A stretch of DNA of 64,000 nucleotides. It comes from Streptomyces albipurpureus (GTDB lineage Bacteria > Actinomycetota > Actinomycetes > Streptomycetales > Streptomycetaceae). Location of the stretch: contig NZ_JAMQAW010000001.1 of NCBI RefSeq assembly GCF_023701525.1, positions 124,001 to 188,000 on the forward strand. Direction: 5' to 3'. The stretch's first letter is position 1; the number at the start of each line of letters is the position of its first letter. Shown here piece by piece: positions 51,905-61,578 of this stretch. Under the pieces are notes generated by a model. The model saw nothing but the letters and a program-made list of their open reading frames with translations. It did no database searches and was not told the origin of the DNA. Position numbers and translations under genes: made by a program.

Positions 51905-53477
51905 GAATAGATGCTCTTCTCAGTGGAGTCGATGGCCGCCGGAGGTGGGACATCCAGGATGCGAGCGGCCTGAGCGCTGGTGGTGGCGGGGTGAGTCAGC
52001 TTGTCCCAGTGCCGTTCGACCACTTCTCCGACCTCGTCGGCGGGCCGGTCGAGCAGCTTCAGGGCGAGGTTCACATCGGGGCTTTCCACGGCGGTGGTCT
52101 CCAGCATCCCGCCGAAGCCGATCACCATGCCGTAGTGCCGTACCAGCAGGGAGCGGATGGCGGACTCGCTCTCCTTGGTCGCCTGGCCGGCGAGCCAGAC
52201 GGTGAGAATCCCCCGACCACCGCAGACCGCTTCGCCGTTGGCTTCGGACGGGCCCTCGATGATGCGCCGGGCGAGTGCGGTGGCATAGCCACTGACATCG
52301 TCATCCGCCGCATCGCTGCCGTTGCCCCAGTGCGTGCCGACCGAGACCGCGCCCGGAGTGCCCGCGCGGCGATCGTCCTCGGCCCAGCGGTTCGGCCGTG
52401 CCTCCACGACGACCCCCGGGCCTGGGGTGGTGATGGGTGCCAGGCGCTGGCGGACGGTGATGGGTTCAGGGCGTGCACTGTCCGGAACCCGGCGCACGAT
52501 GCCGTCCGTGATCTGGGACCACTGCCGGTGCCTGTCGATGAACTCGGGGAAGGCGCAGTAGGTGACCACCCCTTTGCGTACGCAGGTGTGGAGCGCCGCC
52601 GGAGCCTCCTCGGCCCGTTTCCTCGCTGCCGACACCGACTCGGGCAGCGGACGCAGTTGGGCCGCTCCGGTCGCGATCACCCCGACGAGCGCCAGTACCG
52701 CGGTGCCGCTGACCACCCGACCGCGGTGTCCGGATCGCAGCAGCGCCAACGCCCCGAAGGCGATCGTGAGCAGCAGGAGATAGAGCAGATGGAGTTCTGC
52801 GGGGCGGTCCATGAGCTCGGCGGGCAGCGAGTCGCCGCTGCCGAAGTCGGAGTCGATCAGATCCAACCGCCGCCATGGGGAGGCCATGTACCCGAAGAGG
52901 GCTTCCGCGATGGTGACCAATCCCAGCACGACCAGGGTGATCGGCCCCGCCGCGATGGAGCGGGTCACCGTACCGATCAGTACCCCGAGAGCGCCGGTGA
53001 TCAGTACGAGAGCGGGCCCGGTGGCGAGTTCGGCCGCCGATGGACTACTCACGGCCCCGGGGAGTAGCGCCAGCCAGCAGAACCTGATCCCCGCGAGGGT
53101 CGCGACCAGCGCCACGACGGGAAGCAGCGCCAGAAGATGAGCCGCGACGCGCTGCGCGGGAGTCAGAACCAGTGTCGCGAGCCAGGCGGCGGTGCCCTCG
53201 CGTGCGGCGCGTACCACCGCCATATGGGAGGCGAGAAGCACCCCGGCGGCCGGCAGCAGCAGTTCCAGTTGCAGTACCTGGTCCTCTTCGTGGAGCACCG
53301 GGTACTCGGTCAGTCCGCTGGCCGTGGGGTAGGCCCAGACGGTCAGACAGAGTGCGAGTGAGACCAGTACGGCCGGGTGGCGCAGCAGTCGGCGTGCTTC
53401 ACACCAGGCCAGAGCGCGGACGGCGGCCGACGCCATGGTCAGCGGCAGTGCGGTGGGGCGGACCTGCTCGGCTACCG

Positions 53478-53481
<4 letters not shown>
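51892..53481 (-). CDS. ABC-2-type transporter membrane protein with extracellular domain
   Basis: A 529-residue membrane protein. Residues 1 to about 270 have six hydrophobic helices in an ABC-2 permease arrangement (ALAWCEARRLLRHPAVLVSLAL at the start). After a last helix (VVSGTAVLALVGVIATGAAQL) a large soluble part of about 240 residues follows. It contains HTCVRKGVVTYCAFPEF, probably a disulfide-linked loop outside the cell. The start ATG overlaps the ATPase gene by 4 bases. The transporter likely exports a lipid, peptide or drug, or provides signal-dependent envelope function under the sigma factor at the head of the operon. Confidence 0.8.
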
Positions 53482-54394
<913 letters not shown>

Positions 54395-54398
<4 letters not shown>

Positions 54399-55222
54399 AG
54401 GCGGATGCCCTTCTGGAAGTCGAAGTCGGCGCGTAGCAGGATCAGCAGGGTCAGGGCGATGAGCAGCAGCACGGCGAGTACTGACTGCCCTGGCAGGGAG
54501 AACAGCGCTCCGGAGTGTCGGGTGAGGGTCACCGCGCTCAGCCAGGCGACCGAGGTGGTGGCGGCTGCGGGCAGCGAGCCGATGCGGGGCAACAGCAGCA
54601 GGCTGGTGACGGTCAGCAGGCAGGAGGGCAGCAGCCAGCCGAAGGCGGCGGGACCCCACCGGGGCAGGACGAGGGAGGCTGCGGCGGTGAGGAGGGCGGT
54701 GGTCGCGAGGACGACCGCGGTGCGCAGCAGCACCAGCCGAAAGGCGCTGGGCGCGGCGACCCTGCCCAGTTCGTATCCGGGGTCCAGGCGGCCGCCGAGC
54801 GTGCCGGCGATCCCGGCCGCGGGGAGCAGGGGTGCGACGGTCAGGAAGATGAGTGGTGGCCCACCGGGTTCGGCGAGCCGCACGGTCAGTGCCGCGAAGA
54901 CCAGGGTCAAGCAGGTGCCGAGGAGCCAGGTGGCACGGAGCGCGGGGGTGGCGGTCAGCAGCCGGGCCGCGTCGTCGGGCACGCCGAGAGCGAGCAGGAC
55001 TCGCTCCCAGGGTCCTGGGGTGGGGAGGTCGATGGCCCGGTCCAGGGCGTGCCAGTTCCGTTCCACCGCGGTGGCGTCGACGAAGGGGACCAGTCGGGAG
55101 CGGCAGGGTGCGCAGTGCTCCAGATGGGGTTCGAGGCGGCAGCGGGATTCGGGGGGAAGGGTGCCGAGCGCGTAGTGGCGCAGTGCCTCGCCTGGTGGAT
55201 GGGGTGTCGGGGGGTGCTCCAT
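54395..55222 (-). CDS. Zinc-finger membrane protein, anti-sigma-factor-like
   Basis: A 275-residue protein. The N-terminus carries a putative zinc finger of anti-sigma type (CRLEPHLEHCAPCRSRL, H-x3-C-x2-C) in a cytoplasmic domain of about 90 residues. Six or more hydrophobic helices follow (LLGTCLTLVFAALTV, FLTVAPLLPAAGIAGTL, VVLATTALLTAAASLVL, LLPSCLLTVTSLLLL, SVLAVLLLIALTLLILL). The ATG overlaps the sigma-factor stop (ATGA), so the two are co-translated, as sigma/anti-sigma pairs are. Most zinc-finger anti-sigmas have one helix; the polytopic form suggests it senses or joins the transporter. Confidence 0.85.
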
Positions 55223-55839
55223 CAACGCTGCTGCCTCTCTGGTGGGTGGTGCGGTAAGGCGTCGTCAGGGCGGGGTGAGGGTTCCGCTAGTTCCGCGCGG
55301 AGTCGTCTGCGGGCGCGTTGGGCTCTGGATTTGACGGTTCCGGTGGGCAGCCGTAGCCGCTGTGCGGTCTGCTGGGTCGTCAGTCCTTCGAGGACGGTGG
55401 CCTGGAGGACGTCCCTCAGATCGGGGGGAAGCCGCCCCAGGGCGGCCCGTACGGGACCGAACTCGCCCGATTCCAGGACCTGCTCCTCGGCCGAAGGCGT
55501 GGGAGTACGCCGGAAGGCGTCGAGTGCGCGCTGTATCCGGCCGCGGCTGCCATGGGTGCGGGCGGCGTCGGCGAGGCGGCGGGCGGCGATCCGCCAGAGC
55601 CACCCGGCGAAGTCCTGCACTTCGGGCTGTCGTCCCTCGGTGCAGCGCCGCCACACCGAGAGGAAGGCCTCCTGGACGATGTCGTCGACTTCGGCAGGAT
55701 CGGCGCACCGATACTGCAACCGCGCGCTGAGCCAGGGCGCATAGCGGCGGTACAGCGCCTCGAATGCGACCCGATCGCGCTCTCTCAGCGCGGCGAGCAG
55801 CTCGGCGTCGTCGGGTTGGTCGCCCGTTGTGACGTTCAC
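55222..55839 (-). CDS. ECF RNA polymerase sigma factor
   Basis: A 205-residue sigma-70 family ECF protein. Region 2 is visible as DRVAFEALYRRYAPWLSARL and DIVQEAFLSVWRR, with FAGWLWRIAARRLADAAR; region 4 as LPPDLRDVLQATVLEGLTTQQTAQRLRLPTGTVKSRAQRARRRLR. It heads the operon with the zinc-finger membrane protein, ABC ATPase and two membrane proteins. A TTA codon occurs at residue 195 (55255-55257), in the tail beyond region 4, so full translation may need the bldA tRNA. The palindrome at 55885 lies 46 bases upstream of the start. Target promoters cannot be read from this window. Confidence 0.93.
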   Translation of the reverse strand: MNVTTGDQPDDAELLAALRERDRVAFEALYRRYAPWLSARLQYRCADPAEVDDIVQEAFLSVWRRCTEGRQPEVQDFAGWLWRIAARRLADAARTHGSRGRIQRALDAFRRTPTPSAEEQVLESGEFGPVRAALGRLPPDLRDVLQATVLEGLTTQQTAQRLRLPTGTVKSRAQRARRRLRAELAEPSPRPDDALPHHPPERQQR

Positions 55840-55884
55840 ATCTGCTCGTCGGGAACGGGGGGTGGGATGGTTCGCGAAATGGAT

Positions 55885-55898
55885 GTGATGTACATCAC
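55885..55898. promoter_or_regulatory. Palindrome upstream of the ECF sigma gene
   Basis: GTGATGTACATCAC is a perfect 14-bp palindrome 46 bases before the reverse-strand start of the sigma gene. It is a candidate operator for control of the whole five-gene operon. Confidence 0.55.
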
Positions 55899-56836
55899 CC
55901 AGCGTCGGCGGGCATGGTTTCGCGGCACGCCAGGGACCGCGCCCCGGCCCGGCGAGGCGACTCAGCGTCCACGGGCACGGGTTCGCCGCACACAGGGAAA
56001 CACGACGCGGTCCGGTGGGGCTGGTGGGGTGCGGTCTCGGCCCTTCGGAAACCGGGTCGACGGCAACCGCTTTCCGAGAACGGGAGGAGCCGCCCTGAGG
56101 ACTGCCGCGCTCTGGGGCGGATCAGCCCTCAGTCCGGTGAGTCACTCGGCCGCACCGGCGCCTCCGTCCCGGATGTGTCCTGCCCCGGGCCGGCCGTGCT
56201 CGGTTCCTGGTGGAGCGTCACCATGCGGTAAGCCGCTGCCGGGGCGTCCGCTCGACGGCCCTCGGCCACAGGACCCGCGCCGGTCGGAGGGTGCCCAGCG
56301 CCAGGGCCGAACGGTGACGGGGTTCCGCGCGGTCCAGTGGTGCGTGGACGTCCCGTGCCTCTTGCCAGGCGTCCGCTCCTGCTGGCGCTCGGTCAGCGGC
56401 ATGGAGCTCCGCGCCGAGTCCGCCCAGCACCGGGTCCGCCCGGTCGGGTGGTTGTCGAGTGATCTGGACCGCTTCGAGTACGGCCGGACCGATCCGCGGG
56501 CCGGTCGGCCTGTTGGAGGTACCGGCCCGGGTTCAGCCCCCGCACGCCACCCAGAGGGCGATATTCCGCCATCGGCGCGCACTGTCAGCGCCAACGCAGG
56601 TCAGGTCCGGGGGCATCCAAACCGATCCGCGTTCCGCTCGTGTGCTGCCGCGGCGCGCGGACGAACGGGCCCCGCCGAGCGGGCGGGAGCGGGCGCGGCT
56701 CGCGGCAGCCGGGGGATCACTTGGCCGCCCCTGGTCGTTCCTTCCGCGGGCCGGGTGGTTTCGGCCCAGCCCCAACCGGCCCAGCGGAGGGCTTTCGTGC
56801 CGGGCCGGTCGCGCCCGGCACGCCCACATCACCCGG
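55899..56836. other. Nearly 1 kb without a convincing gene
   Basis: Frames are open on both strands, but third-position GC is clearly lower than in neighbouring genes and no start has a ribosome site. A reverse frame around 56218-56540 reads partly like protein (VLEAVQITRQPPDRADPVLG) and could be a decayed gene. No strong hairpin was found besides short GC stems. The sigma-operon promoter lies at the left edge. Confidence 0.45.
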
Positions 56837-57916
56837 CTAGCCGCCGGAGACCGCTCGCAGATGTGTCTTACCCCGCCGGGTGCCGGATGTGGATGGCCGC
56901 TCGCGCAGCACCAGCGTCATCCGGGTGAATCCCCGGTCCTGAAGTGTCGCTGGAGTCTCATCCACAATCCGGCACTCAGCGTGCCCCCACTCAGGGTCAG
57001 GGTGATGCAGCGGCCGTACGGCCCCGTCGTGATGCACGGCCGCCGCTCCCGTCACACTCATCCAGTGGGGCAGTCCGAACCGATAGGCGGCGTCCATGAT
57101 CGGGTCATTCGCGATATCGCCGCGAATGGCCTGAAGCACCCCATCGTTCTCGTAACGCTCCAGAGCTGTTTCCAGCTGGGCTAGGAGCGGTAGGCACCAA
57201 CTCGTCTCCCGATCGCCCAGCACCGCTCCCGCATCGGGGTGGAACAGGACGAATCGAAGGAAGTTCTGGTCCGGCATCGCCGTGGGGTGCTCCCCCACGC
57301 CACGGAACAGATCCTGGAAGGCGGGGTTGACATGCGCCACGTCCCAGCGCTGGTCGAAGAGGACCGACGGCAGCGGCACGGCGTCCATCATGGCCGCGTA
57401 GTCCCGTAGGTACGCCCGGACGCTCGGGTCCTGAAGGTCCGGCGCGTCGTTGCCGGACGCCGGCTCGGCCGGGCGCACGGGTGTGGGCAGCGGTACGTAG
57501 GCACGGATGGGGCCGGAGGGGAAGGCAGGTCCGGATGGACGTGCGGGGCCCAACGGCGAGGTCGTCCTGCGTTTCGCACCAGTGAGGTCACCACCGCCGA
57601 GGCCCGTGGGCGGTTCGCGGTCGACCGCCAACCGGAAGAGCCAGCCGCCCTGCTGGTCGGTCATCTCCAGGGCCTTCACCAACGCGTTCAGCTTGTCGTC
57701 GGTCCATTCCTCCGCAGCCGCACGCTCCCAATTGCCGTATGCGCGGGCACTGATGTCGAGCCGCGCGGCTACGTCCGCCTCGCTCAGCCCCAGCTCTTCC
57801 CGACGTCCGCGCAGTATGTCGGTGAGCCTCCTCGACCGGAGGGTCCCGCGGCCTGTCCCCGCGCACCCTCGACGTCCGTGGACACCAGGACGGTCAACAC
57901 CCGCCTCATGTGTCAT
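56837..57916 (-). CDS. XRE helix-turn-helix regulator with MmyB-like ligand domain
   Basis: A 359-residue regulator. The helix-turn-helix is LTDILRGRREELGLSEADVAARLDISARAYGNWERA at about residues 32-67. A Pro-rich linker is followed from about residue 165 by a PAS-like MmyB domain (MMDAVPLPSVLFDQRWDVAHVNPAFQDLFRG, NFLRFVLFHPDAG, LPLLAQLETALERYEND). MmyB-type domains occur in regulators of antibiotic genes and bind small ligands, possibly fatty acids. ATG 57916 has GGTGG 8 bases upstream. It is divergent from the HTH/ImmA pair across 242 bases. Confidence 0.87.
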   Translation of the reverse strand: MTHEAGVDRPGVHGRRGCAGTGRGTLRSRRLTDILRGRREELGLSEADVAARLDISARAYGNWERAAAEEWTDDKLNALVKALEMTDQQGGWLFRLAVDREPPTGLGGGDLTGAKRRTTSPLGPARPSGPAFPSGPIRAYVPLPTPVRPAEPASGNDAPDLQDPSVRAYLRDYAAMMDAVPLPSVLFDQRWDVAHVNPAFQDLFRGVGEHPTAMPDQNFLRFVLFHPDAGAVLGDRETSWCLPLLAQLETALERYENDGVLQAIRGDIANDPIMDAAYRFGLPHWMSVTGAAAVHHDGAVRPLHHPDPEWGHAECRIVDETPATLQDRGFTRMTLVLRERPSTSGTRRGKTHLRAVSGG

Positions 57917-58056
57917 CGAGAACGCCACCCTTCCCGCTTCCCGAAGTACCGCTGCGGCAGCGCATTTTGATCTTCACCCCGCCTGGTGATCCTGCTACCG
58001 CAGGAGCGGCTATGTCAACTATCGTGGCATTCCACGTCGCTGAACGCCGAGATCGC

Positions 58057-58070
58057 GCCACAGCTGTGGC
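58057..58070. promoter_or_regulatory. Palindrome between divergent regulators
   Basis: GCCACAGCTGTGGC is a perfect 14-bp palindrome in the region between the MmyB-type regulator (start 57916, reverse) and the HTH protein (start 58159, forward). It is placed to control one or both. Confidence 0.5.
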
Positions 58071-58158
58071 AATACCTGGATGTCCGTCCGGGAAACGGAT
58101 AATCTCCAGGCAGCCAACTGTGTGCGGAGCCATCTCGCGTGATCTAGGAGACCTACTG

Positions 58159-58818
58159 GTGACAGACGGCTTCTTGGTTCCGGGCCCGGCAACCGCAGGC
58201 CCCTTGGCGGCGTCGGTTGCCCGCGTCGCCGAACTCGCAGGCAGACTCGGACTCAGCCACGGCGAGGTCTTTGACGTACACAAACTCTCCGAGGCGTCGG
58301 GTGTCCCCTTCGATGTGGTGACCGCCCTGCTGGAGGGCAGACAGGCCGGGCAGCCTGACCTACAGGCCCGCTTCCTCCAGCGGTTTGACCTGTTGCGCCG
58401 TACTCGACTCAAACCGAACGGCCGCCGCTACACCCAGCAGGAGATCGCCGACGGTGCCGCGATGTCCCGCCAGCAGGCGGGGGCGCTGATCAACGGCGAC
58501 CGCCGCCCGACCATGGAGCACTGTGACGCCATCCAGCGGTTCTTCAAGGTCCACGCGGGCTTTCTGACCGCCGATGACGCGGACGCGCTCAATGGAGCAC
58601 TGCAACGTACCGAGCAGCGGCTGCTCCAGGACTACGCGGGCGACGGCGATCCGCTGGAGCGGCTGCTCCAGGACCACGGGGTACGAGGCATCGCCTGGCG
58701 GGCCGCCCAGTTGCCCACCGACAAGCATCGGGACAAGGTCACCGAATGGCTCGACATGTTGCTCGAAAGCGTCAAACCGACAGATCCGGCCGATTCATCG
58801 AAGCCGACTGACGCATGA
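58159..58818 (+). CDS. Helix-turn-helix DNA-binding protein paired with an ImmA/IrrE peptidase
   Basis: A 219-residue protein. The central part has an HTH of lambda-repressor type: RYTQQEIADGAAMSRQQAGALINGDRRPTMEHCDAIQRFF at about residues 88-128. The N-terminal about 75 residues are helical (AASVARVAELAGRLG, FDVHKLSEASGVPFDVVTALLEG). GTG 58159 is used because AGGAG lies 8 bases upstream; the longer frame from 57910 would overlap the divergent regulator. It is followed after 92 bases by a peptidase of the ImmA/IrrE family, which often cleaves or inactivates its partner HTH repressor. Confidence 0.83.
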   Translation: MTDGFLVPGPATAGPLAASVARVAELAGRLGLSHGEVFDVHKLSEASGVPFDVVTALLEGRQAGQPDLQARFLQRFDLLRRTRLKPNGRRYTQQEIADGAAMSRQQAGALINGDRRPTMEHCDAIQRFFKVHAGFLTADDADALNGALQRTEQRLLQDYAGDGDPLERLLQDHGVRGIAWRAAQLPTDKHRDKVTEWLDMLLESVKPTDPADSSKPTDA

Positions 58819-58910
58819 CTGACGGAAACATGACTTCAGAAGAGACCTGATGTCAGGGCAGGGTTAATGCCGCAGGTATGCGTATGGCCGCGGAGGGGGA
58901 GAGGAGAACG

Positions 58911-59459
58911 GTGAGCATTGGCAAAGAAATGCGTCGGCTCTGCGGCGAGCTGGTAGCCGGAATCGATCTGCCCGCCCCAGCCGAGCCCGCCGACCTCTAC
59001 GCCGCCCTGTGCGGCCAGATGAGCAAGCGCAGGGGCCGGCCCGTGCGGTATCGGATGGCGACCTTCCCACCTGGCACGGCCAGCGGACTCTGGCTCGACA
59101 TGACCGACCAAGACTTGATCGTCATCGAGGAGCGGACCGCTCCGGACCACCAGCTCGTCATTCTGGGCCATGAGTTGTGGCATATGAAGGCCGGGCACTG
59201 TACCCATCACATCGAAGGTGCGGCTGTGGCCGCCCGTCTCCTCTCGGACGAGGCTGACCTTCAGGCGACCGTCCTCAAGGTGGCGGCCAGAACCCGCTTC
59301 GACCAGTCCGAGGAGAACGACGCGGAGAGTTTTGGCCTTCTCCTCGGCAGCAAGTGTCGCTCGTGGCTGGCTGGTTCCACGGGGCGAGGCCCCAGAAAGC
59401 GGGAGGGACTCGCCGGACGGATCGAGGCGTCCCTGGGATACCGCGGGCCGCAGGGCTGA
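58911..59459 (+). CDS. ImmA/IrrE-family metallopeptidase
   Basis: A 182-residue zinc peptidase. The metal motif is LGHELWHMKAGHC (H-E-x-x-H) near residue 86, in the usual place for ImmA/IrrE (COG2856) proteins, with a later Glu/Asp-rich helix (EENDAESFGLLLG) that can supply the third ligand. The N-terminal helices (GKEMRRLCGELVAGIDLPAP, DLYAALCGQMSKRRGRPV) are typical. GTG 58911 is chosen because GAGGAG lies 4 bases upstream. These enzymes relieve repression by cleaving an HTH protein, here most simply the one encoded just upstream. Part of a possible stress or mobile-element-derived switch. Confidence 0.87.
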   Translation: MSIGKEMRRLCGELVAGIDLPAPAEPADLYAALCGQMSKRRGRPVRYRMATFPPGTASGLWLDMTDQDLIVIEERTAPDHQLVILGHELWHMKAGHCTHHIEGAAVAARLLSDEADLQATVLKVAARTRFDQSEENDAESFGLLLGSKCRSWLAGSTGRGPRKREGLAGRIEASLGYRGPQG

Positions 59460-59460
59460 G

Positions 59461-60732
59461 GTGGAACCACGCGCACGCGTGCGGCTGACCAGCTCGGTCA
59501 GCCGGGACCCGCTGGTGCCGAAAGCGGGCAGGGACACGGTGCGACGCCACAATCTCAGCCTGGTTCTCCGTGCGGTGCGCGATGCTGGAGAGATCACCCG
59601 GGCCGGGGTCTCCGCCCGGGTGGGACTGACCAGGGCAGCCATCTCCTCACTGGTCGAGCAGTTACTGACCATCGGTTTCCTCTCCGAGTCGGGAAAGACG
59701 TTCAGCGGTCTGGCCGGCCGGCCGGGCACCGTGCTGAAGGTGGCCCGTACCGGGGTCGCCGGCATCGGGGCCGAGATCAATGTCGACTACGTATCGGTCT
59801 GTGTGGTGGATCTGGCGGGCACGGACCGTGTGCGTCTGGTGGAACACCTCGACAACCGCGGTGCTGCCCCCGCGCAGGTGCTCCGCCGCGCGGCAGCCAT
59901 AGCGGCTCGGGCGCTCATCTCCGCCGCCGAACAGGAACTCCACCCGGTCGGAGCGACATTGGCACTGCCCGGGCTCGTGGCGTCCGGCTCGGTTTGGCAG
60001 GCCCCCAATCTGGGCTGGACCCGCGTAGCAGCGGAGGAGCCGTTCGCTCGGGCACTCGCCGGTCTCCGCCCGGAGCTGCCCGCCCTGCCCGTCCGTTCGG
60101 AGAACGAGGCCAATCTGGCCGCCCTCGCCGAGCTCTGGTTCGGTGATCTGGGGACGGTCCGCACCTTCTTCTATCTCACGGGGGAGTCCGGTGTCGGGGG
60201 TGCGCTGGTCCTCGAAGGGGAACTGCTGCGGGGAGCCCATGGGTTCGCCGGCGAGATCGGCCATGTGGTGGTGGCGACGGACGGCCCGGAGTGCCGGTGC
60301 GGCTCACGCGGGTGCCTGGAGCAGTACGCGGGACAGTCGGCGCTCCTGCGCGCGGCCCATGTCGACCGGGCGAGCAGCGCGGCCGGAGTGGCGGAACTGG
60401 AACGCAGGGCGCGCGCTGGTGACTGCAGGACGCTGGCCGCGCTCAACCAAGCGGGGTTGATGCTGGGCAGGGTGCTGTCCGGCGCGGTGAACCTCTTCGA
60501 TCCCGCGGCGGTCGTCCTCGGGGGCATCTACGGTCCGCTGGCACCCTGGTTGATCCCCGGGGCGGCCCTAGAGCTCTCCGCCCATGTGGTCTCGGGCCTA
60601 TGGCCCCAAACGAGCGCCCGGCTGCGCCCTTCGTCTCCCGCTACGGATGCGGCCAGAGGCGCGGCGGCCCTCGTGGTCCAGGACGTGCTGTCGGACCCGC
60701 TCTCCTTCGCCCATCGAGCGGCGGGGGGCTGA
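59461..60732 (+). CDS. ROK family transcriptional regulator
   Basis: A 423-residue NagC/XylR-type repressor. The N-terminal winged helix is RRHNLSLVLRAVRDAGEITRAGVSARVGLTRAAISSLVEQLL (about residues 28-70). The ROK sugar-kinase-like domain follows with GEINVDYVSVCVVDLAG, GTTGESGVGGALVLEG-like YLTGESGVGGALV, HGFAGEIGHVVV and the zinc motif CRCGSRGCLEQYAG. It probably responds to a sugar or sugar phosphate. A TTA codon is present at residue 68 (59662-59664) in the HTH domain, so it may be translated only when the bldA tRNA is active. The start follows the ImmA stop by one base. Target genes are not evident nearby. Confidence 0.9.
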   Translation: MEPRARVRLTSSVSRDPLVPKAGRDTVRRHNLSLVLRAVRDAGEITRAGVSARVGLTRAAISSLVEQLLTIGFLSESGKTFSGLAGRPGTVLKVARTGVAGIGAEINVDYVSVCVVDLAGTDRVRLVEHLDNRGAAPAQVLRRAAAIAARALISAAEQELHPVGATLALPGLVASGSVWQAPNLGWTRVAAEEPFARALAGLRPELPALPVRSENEANLAALAELWFGDLGTVRTFFYLTGESGVGGALVLEGELLRGAHGFAGEIGHVVVATDGPECRCGSRGCLEQYAGQSALLRAAHVDRASSAAGVAELERRARAGDCRTLAALNQAGLMLGRVLSGAVNLFDPAAVVLGGIYGPLAPWLIPGAALELSAHVVSGLWPQTSARLRPSSPATDAARGAAALVVQDVLSDPLSFAHRAAGG

Positions 60733-61105
60733 CGCCCTGCCACCGGGGCCTCACGGCTCCGCCCCCGGAGCATTGGCGTGCCCGGCGGCCCACTTCGGGA
60801 GGAGACCCCCCTTCCACTCCGGCTTCGCGGGTACCGGAACGGGCGGCAGGGTGCGGGGTCAACGCCCGGGCCGGGCATCGCCCTCCGGGCGTCTACCGCG
60901 GCTTGCCCCCGGACTCGCGGAGTCCGGCGGAACACCGACCTGGGTGCCCGTACCCGTACGACATCCGCGCCATCGGTCCCCCGCTCCCTGACGGCCCCCT
61001 CCGACCAGGCCTGATGCGTTTCCGTAGACTGTCCGGTACACCTCATTCCAGTTTCCTCCTCACCCGCCCGCGGTGAGAGAGCGACCCACGCCTTGGGAGG
61101 CGAGC
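60733..61105. promoter_or_regulatory. Intergenic gap with a candidate promoter for the antiporter pair
   Basis: No gene is recognised. TAGACT (61025-61030) is a possible -10 element about 75 bases before the TrkA-C gene. The region before it is GC-rich with short stems only. Confidence 0.4.
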
Positions 61106-61576
61106 ATGGGCACCCGTCGCACCTCACTGCCGGGAGTCGGTACGAAGTACGACTTCACCACCGAGGCAGGACGTCATATCTCTGTCGTCGTGCACCACGA
61201 CGGCCGGCGCTTCCTTGGCTTCTACGCGTCCGACGACCCCGATGCCTGTCAGTTGGAAGTCCCGCTCTCCTCGCATGAGGCGACCGCGCTGGCGCACCTC
61301 ATCGACCCGGCGCCGATCGACGCGGTCAGGACCGATGGGATCGACCTGGTCACCGAGCACATTCCCGTCAGCTCCCGCTCCCCCTATCTGGGACGCCTCC
61401 TCGGCGATACCGAAGCGCGCTCGCGCACGGGCGCCTCGATCGTGGCGGTACTGCGCCGGACGAGCGCGCATCCGTCCCCCGGCCCGGACTTTCGGTTCGC
61501 TCTCGGCGATGTCCTGGTCGCGGTCGGCACCCGAGAGGGCGTCGATGCCCTCGCCGAGATCATGGCCGGAGGCTGA
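61106..61576 (+). CDS. TrkA-C (RCK_C) domain regulatory subunit of a cation antiporter
   Basis: A 156-residue soluble protein. The N-terminal half (YDFTTEAGRHISVVVHHDGRRFLGFYA) is a small beta domain as in KhtT. The C-terminal half is an RCK_C domain (VSSRSPYLGRLLGDTEARSRTGASIVAVLRR, ALGDVLVAVGTREGVDALAEIM). RCK_C domains of this group bind cyclic di-AMP and gate the antiporter; the Streptomyces CpeA and Bacillus KhtT proteins are examples. GGGAGG is 5 bases before the ATG. The antiporter gene follows after 2 bases, so both are made together. Confidence 0.9.
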   Translation: MGTRRTSLPGVGTKYDFTTEAGRHISVVVHHDGRRFLGFYASDDPDACQLEVPLSSHEATALAHLIDPAPIDAVRTDGIDLVTEHIPVSSRSPYLGRLLGDTEARSRTGASIVAVLRRTSAHPSPGPDFRFALGDVLVAVGTREGVDALAEIMAGG

Positions 61577-61578
61577 GC

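Noticed and set aside
56218..56430. Reverse-strand ORF of 70 residues
   Set aside because: Third-position GC is far below that of real neighbours and there is no ribosome site; treated as decayed or chance sequence.
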